Of a DNA stretch of 64,000 bases, positions 1-8,876 are shown piece after piece. The notes under the pieces were generated by a model that saw only the letters and a program-made list of their open reading frames with translations, was not told the DNA's origin and made no database searches. The DNA comes from Altererythrobacter sp. B11. GTDB lineage: Bacteria; Pseudomonadota; Alphaproteobacteria; Sphingomonadales; Sphingomonadaceae. Each line of letters opens with the position of its first letter. Within the stretch, counting starts at the first letter, position 1. A program made the position numbers and the translations under genes. The stretch spans positions 372,001 through 436,000 of the forward strand of contig NZ_AP018498.1 of assembly GCF_003569745.1 (NCBI RefSeq), read 5' to 3'.

Positions 1-1313
1 AAGGCGTCGAGCTTGGCTGTCGCCTCCTTCTTCGTCTCCGGCGTCATCCAGCTGTTCTCGCGGATGCTGACCCCCAGCGACTTGCGCAGGTTCTTCACCA
101 GATCATCCATCGCCGCCTTGCTCTCGGGCGGGAAATACCGCTCGACATAGAGCGCGCCGAGCTGCTCGCCCAGTTCGCCTTCGGTCGCGGCGATCGCGCG
201 CTTCCAGCGCGGGCGCTGCTCTTCCTGCCCGTTGAGGAACTTGCCGTAGAAATCGAACTGCGCCTGATCCACGTCGCTGGGCAGCACCGAGGACATGCTG
301 TTGAGGAACTGGGCCGCCATGAAGGCCTTGAGCGTGGCCAGCGGGGTCTTGGCCACCAGTTCCATCATCGCGGGCGTTCCGCCGCCGATGGCCTTGAGGT
401 CTTCCGCCGTAAGGCCCAGTTGCTTCGCCTCTTCCGCACTCGGCGGCACCTGCGGCGTGTCGAACTCGTCCTGATCGGCGAATTGCGACGCCTCCAGCAG
501 CTCGGCCATCGGGAAGTCGGGCGCCAGCGCCAGCAGTTCAGCGCGGCTCAGCTTGTTATAGGTAATGTCCCGGTTGCGCAGGGCGGTGCGGTCCCACTCC
601 AGCTGCGCCACCTGATGTTCGAAGGCATAGACCGATTCCGCCGCCGCGGCCGGATCGGCGTAGCCCGCCTTCCCCAGCAGGAAGGCGAGATACTTCTTGT
701 AGCGATCGCGGATCTCGAGGTTCCGCTCGCTGTCCACGAGGTAATAATCGCGGTCAGGCAGGCCCATGCCGTCGAAGCCGACGCTGACGATATATTTATC
801 GGGATCCTTGGAATCCACATCCACGCTGGCCGCAATGAGTGACGGCAGGCCCGCTTTCGGAAACAGCTTCACCAAAGAGGTGAGATCGGAGGCGGAGAAT
901 ATCTCGTCGAGATAGGGGCGCGCCGGCGCCATGCCGGCCGCGTCGATCGCCTTGGTATCAAGATAGGACTGATAGGCATCGACGATGCGCCGCGCCTGCG
1001 TGCCCTGTGCGGGGTTTTCCTTCACCAGATCGGCCACCAGCTTCTCGACGTCCGACGTCGATTTCTCGCGCAGGATGTTGAAAGCGCCGAAGCGGGTGTA
1101 TTCCGCCGGGATCGGGTTGGCGGCGATCCACTTGCCATTCACATAAGTGAAGAAGTCATCGCCGGGCTTCACCGCCGTATCCAGCAGCGCCGGATCCACG
1201 CCCCAGGTGCCGAATTCCATGGTGGGCGCGTCACGCGTTTCATCCTGCGCGACGGCGGGAACAGTGATTGCGAGAGCTGCGGCAGATGCGCCGGCAAGCA
1301 GTTTACGAAACAT
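1..1313 (-). CDS. M13 family metallopeptidase (PepO/neprilysin-like), 3' end outside window
   Basis: This is the N-terminal ~437 residues of a secreted zinc endopeptidase of the M13 family; the frame stays open to the window edge. The ATG at 1313 begins a typical signal peptide (MFRKLLAGASAAALAITVPA, then AVAQ). The mature region follows the M13 pattern: PGDDFFTYVNGKWIA near residue 50, then the helical M13_N domain with FGVD-type and GLPDRDYYL segments. The catalytic HExxH and ExxxD motifs lie in the C-terminal third and cannot be seen here, so activity is inferred from the family. It probably acts on peptides in the periplasm. It reads away from the upstream ABC exporter gene on the same strand, with a 176-bp gap that contains a 9-bp inverted repeat. 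Confidence 0.93.
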   Translation of the reverse strand, partial: MFRKLLAGASAAALAITVPAVAQDETRDAPTMEFGTWGVDPALLDTAVKPGDDFFTYVNGKWIAANPIPAEYTRFGAFNILREKSTSDVEKLVADLVKENPAQGTQARRIVDAYQSYLDTKAIDAAGMAPARPYLDEIFSASDLTSLVKLFPKAGLPSLIAASVDVDSKDPDKYIVSVGFDGMGLPDRDYYLVDSERNLEIRDRYKKYLAFLLGKAGYADPAAAAESVYAFEHQVAQLEWDRTALRNRDITYNKLSRAELLALAPDFPMAELLEASQFADQDEFDTPQVPPSAEEAKQLGLTAEDLKAIGGGTPAMMELVAKTPLATLKAFMAAQFLNSMSSVLPSDVDQAQFDFYGKFLNGQEEQRPRWKRAIAATEGELGEQLGALYVERYFPPESKAAMDDLVKNLRKSLGVSIRENSWMTPETKKEATAKLDA

Positions 1314-1410
1314 CAGCGACCTTTCTTCGAGAGATGCACTGCCCGGCGAAAGGCGCGGGCGCGCCGGATCGGAATGGCTTACAGCCCCGCGGCGGACGCC
1401 GGAGGCCGTT

Positions 1411-1447
1411 CGTCGGTTACATTTGTGACTTTATCGATTAACCGACG
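1411..1447. promoter_or_regulatory. 9-bp perfect inverted repeat upstream of the M13 peptidase gene
   Basis: The arms CGTCGGTTA (1411-1419) and TAACCGACG (1439-1447) are exact reverse complements separated by 19 AT-richer bases. The element lies about 100 bp upstream of the M13 peptidase start and 43 bp downstream of the ABC transporter stop. There is no U-run on either side, so it looks more like an operator or mRNA hairpin than an intrinsic terminator. The function is unknown. Confidence 0.45.
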
Positions 1448-1489
1448 CTTGATGCACGGCGCAAGCACCCTTGCGCGCCGGGGGCTGGC

Positions 1490-3280
1490 TCAGGCAGCCT
1501 TGTAATCGTGAAACTGCAGGGCGGCGAGATGGGCATAGAGCCCGCCATTGGCGATCAGCTGCCCATGACTGCCCTGTTCCACGATCCGTCCGTCATCCAT
1601 CACCACGATCCGGTCTGCCGCGCGAACCGTCGCCAGGCGATGGGCGATCACCAGCGTGGTGCGCCCTTGCATCAGCCGCTCCAGCGCCTGCTGCACCAGC
1701 CGTTCGCTTTCCGCATCCAGCGCGCTCGTCGCTTCGTCCAGCAGCAGGATCGGCGCATCGCGCAGCAGCGCGCGGGCGATCGCCACCCGCTGGCGCTGCC
1801 CGCCGGACAGCCGTGCACCGCCCTCGCCCAGGAACGTGTCGAGACCATCGGGCAGAGCCTTCAGGAACTCTTCCGCATTGGCGGCGCGGGCGGCTTCCCA
1901 GATCAGCTCTTCCGGCGCGTCCCACGCGCCATAGCGCAGATTGTCCCGCGCGCTGGCGGCAAACAGCGTGCCTTCCTGCGGCACCAGCGCCATGCGGCGG
2001 CGGATTTCGGCTGGGTCTGCCTGCACCAGCGGCACCCCGTCCAGCCGCACCGTGCCCATCTGCGGATCGTAGAACCGCTCCGCCAGCTGGAAGATCGTGG
2101 ACTTGCCCGCGCCCGAAGGGCCGACGATCGCCACCGTCTCGCCGGGCTCCACCGTCAGGTCGAACTCGCTGATCGCGGCCGACTGCGGGCGCGTGGGATA
2201 GCGGAAGGTTACGTTCTGGAACGAGAGGGCCCCGCGGGCCGGCTGCGGCAGGGTCAGCGGGCGCGCGGGCGGCGCGATATCCGGCTGTTCCTGCAGCAGC
2301 TCCCCCAGCCGGCTGGCGGCACCCGCGCCGCGCAGCAGATCGCCATAGACTTCCGCCAACGCGCCGAAGGCACCCGCCACCAGCACGCCGGTGAGCACGA
2401 ACGCCGCGATCGTGCCGCCGCTCAGCGTGCCTTCGGCAACCTGGATCGCCCCGCGCCACATCAGCGCGGTAATCGCGCCGAAGATGAAGCTGATGACCAC
2501 GCCGGTCATGATCGCGCGCAGGGTGATGCGCCGCTTGGCCGTGGTGAAGCTGCGTTCCACCGCGCCGGCAAAGCGCGCCCTTTCGCGCTGTTCCTGATTG
2601 AAGCCCTGCACCACCTTCATGGCGCCCAGCACTTCCGTCACCTGCGCGCCGATATCGGCCACCCGATCCTGACTCTCGCGCGAAACGTTGCGTACGCGCC
2701 GGCCGATGATCACGATCGGCAGCAGCACCAGCGGCACCGCCACCACCAGCAGCAGGGTGAGATGCGGCGCGAGATAAAGCAGATAGGCCGTGCCCCCCAG
2801 CGCCATCAGCGCATTGCGCAGCGCGATGGAAATGGTGCTGCCCACCACGGTTTCGATCTGCGCCGTATCCGCCGTCATCCGCGAGGAGATTTCCTTGGGG
2901 CTGTTCTCCTCGAAGAAGCCGGGGGAAAGGCGCAGCAAATTGGTCTGCACCGCCAGCCGAATGTCCGCCACCACGCGCTCGCCCAGCAGGCTGACGAAAT
3001 AGTAACGGCAGGCCGTGCCCAGTGCGAGCACCACCACGATACCGAAGAGATAGCGAAACCACCGGCCGATCGCCGCCGGATCGGCGCCTTCGGCAAAACC
3101 GCGGTCGATGATGAGGCGGAAGCCGGCCGGGATCGCCAGAGTGGCCGCAGCAGTAACGATCAGCGCGAGCAGCGCCAGCGAGACCATCAGCGGATAGGCG
3201 CCGGCGGCGCGGAAGATCATCGCCAGCGGGCCAAGGTTGCGGGCGGGTTCTACGGGTTGCGAAGCGGGAGAGCGGGCCAT
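1490..3280 (-). CDS. ABC exporter, fused permease and ATPase (MsbA/multidrug type)
   Basis: This is a half-transporter with an N-terminal six-helix ABC-TM domain (about residues 20-310) and a C-terminal nucleotide-binding domain. Visible motifs are Walker A GPSGAGKS (about residue 387), signature LSGGQRQRVAIARAL (about 490), Walker B ILLLDEATSALD (about 510) and the H-loop IAHRLATV (about 544). It would homodimerise in the inner membrane and export a lipid or hydrophobic compound; the substrate cannot be inferred. I use ATG 3280; an in-frame GTG at 3307 would add nine residues and neither start has a clear Shine-Dalgarno sequence. It is divergent from the PHB depolymerase gene and upstream of the M13 peptidase gene. 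Confidence 0.93.
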   Translation of the reverse strand: MARSPASQPVEPARNLGPLAMIFRAAGAYPLMVSLALLALIVTAAATLAIPAGFRLIIDRGFAEGADPAAIGRWFRYLFGIVVVLALGTACRYYFVSLLGERVVADIRLAVQTNLLRLSPGFFEENSPKEISSRMTADTAQIETVVGSTISIALRNALMALGGTAYLLYLAPHLTLLLVVAVPLVLLPIVIIGRRVRNVSRESQDRVADIGAQVTEVLGAMKVVQGFNQEQRERARFAGAVERSFTTAKRRITLRAIMTGVVISFIFGAITALMWRGAIQVAEGTLSGGTIAAFVLTGVLVAGAFGALAEVYGDLLRGAGAASRLGELLQEQPDIAPPARPLTLPQPARGALSFQNVTFRYPTRPQSAAISEFDLTVEPGETVAIVGPSGAGKSTIFQLAERFYDPQMGTVRLDGVPLVQADPAEIRRRMALVPQEGTLFAASARDNLRYGAWDAPEELIWEAARAANAEEFLKALPDGLDTFLGEGGARLSGGQRQRVAIARALLRDAPILLLDEATSALDAESERLVQQALERLMQGRTTLVIAHRLATVRAADRIVVMDDGRIVEQGSHGQLIANGGLYAHLAALQFHDYKAA

Positions 3281-3445
3281 TGCGGCCGCGTTAGCCGATC
3301 TGCCCACAGGATTGAAGCGGCAGCGGCACCAGGATTGCTTCCGCTTCTTTGCCGCATTGCAACAAAATGCCTATATGAAGCGTATGCAGTATCGGCAGAC
3401 CCGCGGAAATGCCGCGGCTCGCCGGGAAAGATCGAGGGAAACACA

Positions 3446-4669
3446 GTGCTTTACCATGCCTATGAGATGCAGCGTGCGCTTCTGTCCAGCGCCAGCCGCT
3501 GGGCGGAAATCGGCGCCGAACTGCTCGACAATCCCAGCCTGCCGATGGGATATTTCGGCATGGGGCCGACCATGGCCAGCGCGCTCAAGGTGTTCGCCCA
3601 CATCTACGAGGATCGCGGCAAGCCCGCCTTCAACATCGACAGCGTGACCGTGGAGGGCAAGGAATGGCCCGTGGCGGAAGCGGTGGTGTTCGAGAAGCCG
3701 TTCGGTTCGCTGCGCCATTTCCGGCGCGAAGGCCTGCCCAAAGGCGCCCCGCGCTTGATGATCGTTGCGCCCATGAGCGGCCATTACGCCACGCTGCTGC
3801 GCGGCACGGTGGCGCGGATGGTGGAAAACCAGGAAGTGTGGATCACCGACTGGGCGGATGCCAAGATGGTGCCGCTGAGCGAAGGGGATTTCGATCTCGA
3901 CGATTACATCGACTATCTGATCGAGTTCCTCCACTTCACCGGTGAAGGCACGCATATGCTGGCGGTGTGCCAGCCCTCCGTGCCGGCCTTTGCGGCGGCA
4001 GCGGTGATGGGGGCGGAGAAGGATCCGTTCCGCCCCGCCACGCTCACCATGATGGGTGGCCCGGTGGATACCCGCGCCAGCCCCACTTCCGTGAACGACG
4101 TCGCGATGGAACGGCCGCTGTCGTGGTTCCGCAACAATGTGGTCGCCACGGTGCCGATGAACTATCCGGGCGCGGGGCGGCAAGTCTATCCCGGCTTCCT
4201 GCAGCTGGCCGGCTTCATCTCCATGAACCTGCAGAACCACATGATGAGCCATTTCGAGATGTTCAAACATCTCACCATGGGCGATCAGGAAAGCGCAGAC
4301 GCGACCAAGAAGTTCTACGACGAATATCTCTCCGTCTGCGACATGACGGCGGAGTTCTATCTGGAAACGATCGACCAGGTGTTCCAGCGCCACACCCTGC
4401 CGCGCGGGGAGTTCAACCACCGTGGCAAGCTGATCGACCCCGGCGCGATCCGCGACACCGCGCTGCTGGCGATCGAGGGGGAGCGGGACGACATTTCCGG
4501 CATCGGCCAGACCCGCGCCGCGCTCGATCTCGCCCGGAGCCTGCCGGAGGCGCAGAAGAAATATCACTTCGCCCGCGAGGTCGGCCATTACGGCATCTTC
4601 AACGGCAGCAAGTGGCGCCAGCGCATCGCCCCGGTGGTGGAGGAATGGATGCGCACCCACGCCCGCTGA
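3446..4669 (+). CDS. phaZ: Intracellular poly(3-hydroxybutyrate) depolymerase
   Basis: The 407-residue protein matches the intracellular PhaZ family, which mobilises stored PHB granules. The start is a GTG with GAGGGA seven bases upstream, giving MLYHAYEMQR, which aligns with the N-terminus of known intracellular depolymerases; the frame is open far upstream, but that extension is antisense to the ABC gene. The nucleophile is a cysteine in the lipase-box-like motif AVCQPSVP (Cys about 175), as in other intracellular PhaZ enzymes. GERDDISG (about 346) and GHYGIFNG (about 384) supply the probable Asp and His. The family length is about 400-420 aa. phaC and phaA are not in the window; phbB lies 25 kb away. 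Confidence 0.95.
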   Translation: MLYHAYEMQRALLSSASRWAEIGAELLDNPSLPMGYFGMGPTMASALKVFAHIYEDRGKPAFNIDSVTVEGKEWPVAEAVVFEKPFGSLRHFRREGLPKGAPRLMIVAPMSGHYATLLRGTVARMVENQEVWITDWADAKMVPLSEGDFDLDDYIDYLIEFLHFTGEGTHMLAVCQPSVPAFAAAAVMGAEKDPFRPATLTMMGGPVDTRASPTSVNDVAMERPLSWFRNNVVATVPMNYPGAGRQVYPGFLQLAGFISMNLQNHMMSHFEMFKHLTMGDQESADATKKFYDEYLSVCDMTAEFYLETIDQVFQRHTLPRGEFNHRGKLIDPGAIRDTALLAIEGERDDISGIGQTRAALDLARSLPEAQKKYHFAREVGHYGIFNGSKWRQRIAPVVEEWMRTHAR

Positions 4670-4681
4670 GCGGCGAGCGGC

Positions 4682-6085
4682 TCAGGCGGAGACGGGCAGC
4701 CGCTCCGCCTCGTCCGCTTCCGATTCTGCTTCCGGGCGCCGGAATCGTGCCCGGCGCGGCGCCCCATCCACGCGCTTCACATAGCTCCACAGCGCACACT
4801 GCAGACCGATGAGCATGAAGATGAACGGCTGGTAGGCAATGCCCACGAAGGCGGCGCCCACCAGATAGGTGAGTTGAGACTGTTGCAGTGCCGTCGCAAG
4901 GCCGCGCTGCCAGCTTGCAGGGCCGTTGTTGTCTTCGGCATCGGCGGGCTTGCGCCCGTATCGCCAGCGGATCCGCTCCATCTGCCACAGGCCCAGCCCC
5001 TGCAGCCACAGCCACAGCAGCAGCCCGGGATAGCCCTGTTCGCCCAGCATTTCGAAATAGGATGAGTGATAGGCCCGCGCCTTGTCGGTAACCGTTTCAT
5101 ATTGCACCGAAACATTGGGCGGAGTGCCCACCAGCTTGCGCGTGCGATAGGTGAAGCTGTTGCCCAGATAGGCATCGAATCCCCCGCCCATGGGATTGGC
5201 GGCAGCATAGTCCATGGTCCATTTCCACACCTGTATCCGGGTGGAGGCGGACTCGTCGCTCTGGTAATTGCCGATCGTGTCCATCCGCTGGACATAGCTT
5301 TGCGGCAGAAACGGCAGCGCGACCGCCAGCAACGCCACTGCCAGCCCGGCATAAAGGAAGCGATAGCGCACCGAACGCAGCATCAGCACACCCAGCACGG
5401 CGGCACAGACCAGCCCCGTGCGCGCCGCGGTGCCGATGGGGATCAGCAGGCAGGCGAACACCATCCCCGCAGCATAGAGCCGCACCCGCCAATCGGGCGG
5501 AAAGATCGTGCCGTACCGCGCCAGCCACAGCACCAGCGGGATGGTTGCAATGGCGGCGGTGGAGAGAATCGAGCTTTCGTAGAGCCCGGAATCCTCGGTC
5601 ACCAGCAGGCGCAATTCGCCATAGCCGCCGCCGCCCAGCACCGTCTTGATGCCGCCATTGATGATGATCGTGCCGATCGCCAGCACCATGAACAGCGCCA
5701 CCGCTTCCAGCCGCAGCCGGGTGCGCACGGCAAGGGGCAGGAACATGGCGAAGACCAGCGCCTTCCACACCCAGTCCCACTTTTCCAGCGCCGCCTCCGG
5801 ATAGGCCGCGCTGAGAGTGGTGAGGCCGCAATAGGCGAGCAGCGCGGCGATGAGTCCCTGGCGAAAGGTGAACCGGCTGCCGTGCTTGGAATCGAGCAGC
5901 AGCCATCCGCCGAAGGCCGCGGCAAAGGCGATCAGCGAGACGGGAATGGCCTGGATCGGCCCCCAGCCCATCTTCTGCGGCGCAACCACGTCGATATAGA
6001 TATAGGCAAGCACCCACAGGAAGGGCCGCTTCAATCCCGCGAGGAGGAACAGCGCGATGAAGCCGAGCAGGGCGATATCAAGCAT
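4682..6085 (-). CDS. Putative O-glycosylation ligase, exosortase A system-associated
   Basis: This polytopic membrane protein of 467 aa begins MLDIALLGFIALFLLAGLKR and continues with the conserved YIYIDVVAPQKMGWG segment of the exosortase A-associated ligase family (Wzy/WaaL-like, PEP_lig). It has about ten hydrophobic segments and a long periplasmic loop near residues 270-350. Family members are thought to transfer polysaccharide to sorted proteins or to act in exopolysaccharide assembly; the reaction is not proven. ATG 6085 is chosen because GAGGAGGG sits five bases upstream; the in-frame ATG at 6106 is less well placed. The start overlaps the stop codon of a 54-aa ORF, indicating translational coupling. 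The gene is convergent with phaZ (12-bp gap). Confidence 0.9.
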   Translation of the reverse strand: MLDIALLGFIALFLLAGLKRPFLWVLAYIYIDVVAPQKMGWGPIQAIPVSLIAFAAAFGGWLLLDSKHGSRFTFRQGLIAALLAYCGLTTLSAAYPEAALEKWDWVWKALVFAMFLPLAVRTRLRLEAVALFMVLAIGTIIINGGIKTVLGGGGYGELRLLVTEDSGLYESSILSTAAIATIPLVLWLARYGTIFPPDWRVRLYAAGMVFACLLIPIGTAARTGLVCAAVLGVLMLRSVRYRFLYAGLAVALLAVALPFLPQSYVQRMDTIGNYQSDESASTRIQVWKWTMDYAAANPMGGGFDAYLGNSFTYRTRKLVGTPPNVSVQYETVTDKARAYHSSYFEMLGEQGYPGLLLWLWLQGLGLWQMERIRWRYGRKPADAEDNNGPASWQRGLATALQQSQLTYLVGAAFVGIAYQPFIFMLIGLQCALWSYVKRVDGAPRRARFRRPEAESEADEAERLPVSA

Positions 6086-6242
6086 CGCCGCCCTCCTCGC
6101 CAGCACTCAGCGGGGTCGCCCGGCTGCGCCGCCTTGGCTTTTCCGCGGCACCATCCTCATCCAGGTCGGGGCGGGCGAGCAGGCGCCACAGGGCGACCGC
6201 CATCAGGCCATGGGTCAGCGCAAGGGTGAAATAGTCGATCAA
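6078..6242 (-). CDS. Small ORF (54 aa) translationally coupled to the exosortase-associated ligase
   Basis: A TTG-initiated reading frame encodes 54 residues, and its TGA overlaps the ligase ATG by three bases. The N-terminal half has one hydrophobic stretch (IDYFTLALTHGLMAVALWRL), and the C-terminal half is charged (RPDLDEDGAAEKPRRRSR). It is a plausible single-pass membrane peptide with the tail in the cytoplasm. Support comes from the tight overlap, the same strand and its position filling most of the gap before the divergent glycosyltransferase gene. I do not recognise the family. No strong Shine-Dalgarno precedes the TTG, so the exact start is uncertain. Confidence 0.5.
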   Translation of the reverse strand: MIDYFTLALTHGLMAVALWRLLARPDLDEDGAAEKPRRRSRATPLSAGEEGGDA

Positions 6243-6353
6243 GCCCGCAGTCCCGCCAATGCGGCCGTCCGCGCGCAGGCGGCCGCCAGTAAGGGCGCTC
6301 TATCGGTGCGGGGTTGACGCGCCGTTAAGTTTGTCGTGGCAGGGATGCCGACG

Positions 6354-7589
6354 ATGACCCGGGTGCTCCATATACTCGACCATTCTTTGCCGCTGCACAG
6401 CGGCTACGCCTTCCGCACGCGTGCGATCATGAAGGCGCAGGAGGCCATGGGAATGGAGGTGCGCGGCGTCACAGGCTTGCGCCATACGGCGGAAGCGCCG
6501 GCCGAACCCGATCCGCAGACAGCCGAGGGCCTGCTGTTCCATCGCACGGCGGGCAGCGTCTCCGGCCCGACCGGCATGCGCGAATGGCGCGAGGTTGCGG
6601 CGCTGACCGATCGGATAGAGCGGCTGATCGCCGAATGGCGGCCCGATGTGCTGCACGCCCATTCGCCGGCGCTGGGCGGCCTCGCCGGCCTGCGCGTCGC
6701 GCGCCGCCACAGGCTGCCGCTGGTCTACGAGATTCGCGCCTTCTGGGAGGATGCCGCGGTCGGCAATCGTACCGGACGCGAAGGCTCTATCCGGTATCAC
6801 CTCACCCGCGGGCTGGAAAACCACGTGGTGGCGGGCGCCGACGCGGTGATGACGATTTGCCACGGCCTGCGCGACGATCTGGTGGCGCGCGGCTTCCCCG
6901 CAGGCAAGATCGGCATCGTGCCCAATGGCGTGGACCTGTCGCTGTTCGGTGATCCGCCACCACGCGACGCAGCACTGGCAGAGCAACTCGATCTCGGCAC
7001 CGGCCCCGTCATCGGCTTCATCGGCAGTTTCTATGATTACGAAGGGCTGGACGATCTGATCGCGGCGATGCCGGCGCTGATGGCCGAACATCCCGATGCC
7101 CGGCTGCTGCTGGTGGGCGGTGGCCCCATGCAAAGCGATCTGGCACGCCGCGCGGCCGAATCGCCCGCGGCGCAGGCCATCCGCTTCGTCGGCCGCGTGC
7201 CGCATGCCGAAGTGGAACGCTATTACTCGCTGTGTTCGGTGATGGCCTATCCGCGCAAGGCAAGCCGCCTCACCGATCTCGTTACTCCGCTCAAGCCTCT
7301 CGAAGCCATGGCGCAGGGTCGCCTGGTCGCGGCCTCCGCAGTCGGCGGGCATCGCGAGCTGATCGAGGACGGCGTGACGGGCACTCTGTTCGCGCCGGAT
7401 GATCCGGCGGACTGCGCTCGCGCGCTCTCCGCCCTGCTCGGCCGACGGGGTGAGTGGGAGGCGATGCGCGAGGCCGCCCGCCGGCATGTCGCCGCGCGGC
7501 ATGATTGGGCGCAGAATATTCGCCGTTATCAGGGCGTTTACCAAACCCTGCTAGCGGCTGCCGATGGACGCTTGCGCGCCGCCGCCTGA
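6354..7589 (+). CDS. Glycosyltransferase family 4, exosortase A system-associated
   Basis: The 411-aa GT-B enzyme opens with RVLHILDHSLPLHSGYAFRT, the diagnostic N-terminus of exosortase A-associated glycosyltransferases. The N-terminal acceptor domain is followed by a GT4 donor-binding domain with PNGVD (about residue 195), IGFIGSFYDYEG and KPLEAMAQGRLV plus a conserved glutamate. It probably adds a sugar during exopolysaccharide assembly at the cytoplasmic face. ATG 6354 has AGGG nine bases upstream; in-frame GTG 6336 and ATG 6345 are possible but poorly spaced. It is divergent from the ligase module, with a short shared promoter region. The exosortase gene itself is not in the window. Confidence 0.9.
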   Translation: MTRVLHILDHSLPLHSGYAFRTRAIMKAQEAMGMEVRGVTGLRHTAEAPAEPDPQTAEGLLFHRTAGSVSGPTGMREWREVAALTDRIERLIAEWRPDVLHAHSPALGGLAGLRVARRHRLPLVYEIRAFWEDAAVGNRTGREGSIRYHLTRGLENHVVAGADAVMTICHGLRDDLVARGFPAGKIGIVPNGVDLSLFGDPPPRDAALAEQLDLGTGPVIGFIGSFYDYEGLDDLIAAMPALMAEHPDARLLLVGGGPMQSDLARRAAESPAAQAIRFVGRVPHAEVERYYSLCSVMAYPRKASRLTDLVTPLKPLEAMAQGRLVAASAVGGHRELIEDGVTGTLFAPDDPADCARALSALLGRRGEWEAMREAARRHVAARHDWAQNIRRYQGVYQTLLAAADGRLRAAA

Positions 7590-7633
7590 GCGGGGCCGGC
7601 CGCGCGGCCGCAGCGGGTTTGGAGGGATCGAGC

Positions 7634-8731
7634 GTGGCAGGATTTTCGCAGGACAGCGATGAAACGGACGGCCGCGGCGCAGCTGCACCGTTGAGCCAGC
7701 ACCCCGCCTTCACCCTTATCATTGCCCTGTGGTTTGCAGCCCTGCTGGGCCTCGGCTGCATGGTGATCCCGGGCGTGGTGCTGGAACGCATCGTTATCGC
7801 CAGTCGGCTGCCCGAACTGTTCCCGATGGCCGCACCGCCGCTCGGCACGACCGCGCGCTTGCTCCTCGCCATCACCGCCGCCATCGGCGGCGCACTGCTC
7901 GGAATGATGATCGCGGGCCGCCTCGCCAGCGCCCAATCCATCCAGCGCCGGCACCGTCGCATCGCCACCCGTCCGATCAATTCGCGAGAGGAACTGGGCG
8001 AAGAGGGACTGGGGCCGAATCTTGAAGAGTCCCCCACCCTCCCGATGGCTCCGGCAGCCAGTTGGCTCTCGCTGCGTCATCCCCGGCCGCAGGACGCCCC
8101 AGAGCCGGAAGCGGACGAACCGACGGCCCCAGCAATCACGGCAGACATTACCGCCAGCGCCGCAGCAGCGTCGGGCTCCGAATGGCCGGTGAAGGACGAC
8201 GAAGATGAGCGACCGGACGTCGCCCTTCCGCTCGCCTTCGCTGAAGCGGACGAGCCGATCTCTCCCTCGCTGGCGTCTCCACCAGAGACCCCGTCGGCGG
8301 GCGAAGGTCAGGCTGCGACGTGGCAGAACGCGCCGCTTGCAGAACTGGGGCTGGTTCAGCTCGTGCAACGGCTAGGGCATTCGCTCGACCGGCGGCGCGA
8401 GTGGCTCGCCCGCTGCGAAGCGGAAGAAGCCGAATCGCGTGCCATCGCCCAAGCGCTGGCCGAAGCTGCCGCGCGGGCCGAGGCCGCAGGAGAGCCGGTT
8501 TATGAACTGGCTTACCAATCAGCAGAGGACGCGCCCGCCCCGCCGGCCAATCCCTTCCTCGATCTGGCCGCACGGCTGCAGGCAGAGCCGGATGCCGTGC
8601 GGCGGCAGCCCGTTTCGACTGCGGAGCCGTCACCCGATCCGAAGCCCATCCCGCCCCGCGTGCCGGAGGATCCCGAAGCCGCGCTGCGTACTGCACTAGC
8701 TACTCTGCAGCGGATGAGCGGGGCCAGCTGA
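7634..8731 (+). CDS. Uncharacterised two-TM protein with long acidic, proline-rich tail
   Basis: I do not recognise this 365-aa protein. GTG 7634 is chosen because GGAGGG lies seven bases upstream; the frame also opens inside the preceding glycosyltransferase gene. Two transmembrane segments are clear (about residues 25-50 and 74-95), and the second contains small-residue packing (IGGALLGMMIAG). The rest is predicted to be largely disordered: Ala/Pro/Glu-rich with an acidic bias, one helical stretch with charged heptads at about 235-285 and a conserved-looking C-terminus (RTALATLQRMSGAS). It lies 44 bp after the glycosyltransferase gene and may be co-transcribed with it. It could be an inner-membrane anchor or scaffold, but no function can be assigned. 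Confidence 0.75.
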   Translation: MAGFSQDSDETDGRGAAAPLSQHPAFTLIIALWFAALLGLGCMVIPGVVLERIVIASRLPELFPMAAPPLGTTARLLLAITAAIGGALLGMMIAGRLASAQSIQRRHRRIATRPINSREELGEEGLGPNLEESPTLPMAPAASWLSLRHPRPQDAPEPEADEPTAPAITADITASAAAASGSEWPVKDDEDERPDVALPLAFAEADEPISPSLASPPETPSAGEGQAATWQNAPLAELGLVQLVQRLGHSLDRRREWLARCEAEEAESRAIAQALAEAAARAEAAGEPVYELAYQSAEDAPAPPANPFLDLAARLQAEPDAVRRQPVSTAEPSPDPKPIPPRVPEDPEAALRTALATLQRMSGAS

Positions 8732-8876
8732 CCGGCCTGAACAGCCCTTGCGAACGGTCTGAAATTTGGCGGAACGGATTCGCCCCACCTTGCCAAAACA
8801 GCTTCGTGTCTTCATGGGGAACTTTCGCGACATTTTCGAAAGTAACCCAAGCCGGGTGAGTCGCGCTTCGTTGCCA

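Noticed and set aside
1508-3445. In-frame upstream extension of phaZ (about 650 codons)
   Set aside because: The stretch is antisense to the ABC exporter; the GTG at 3446 with a good ribosome-binding site gives the exact family N-terminus.
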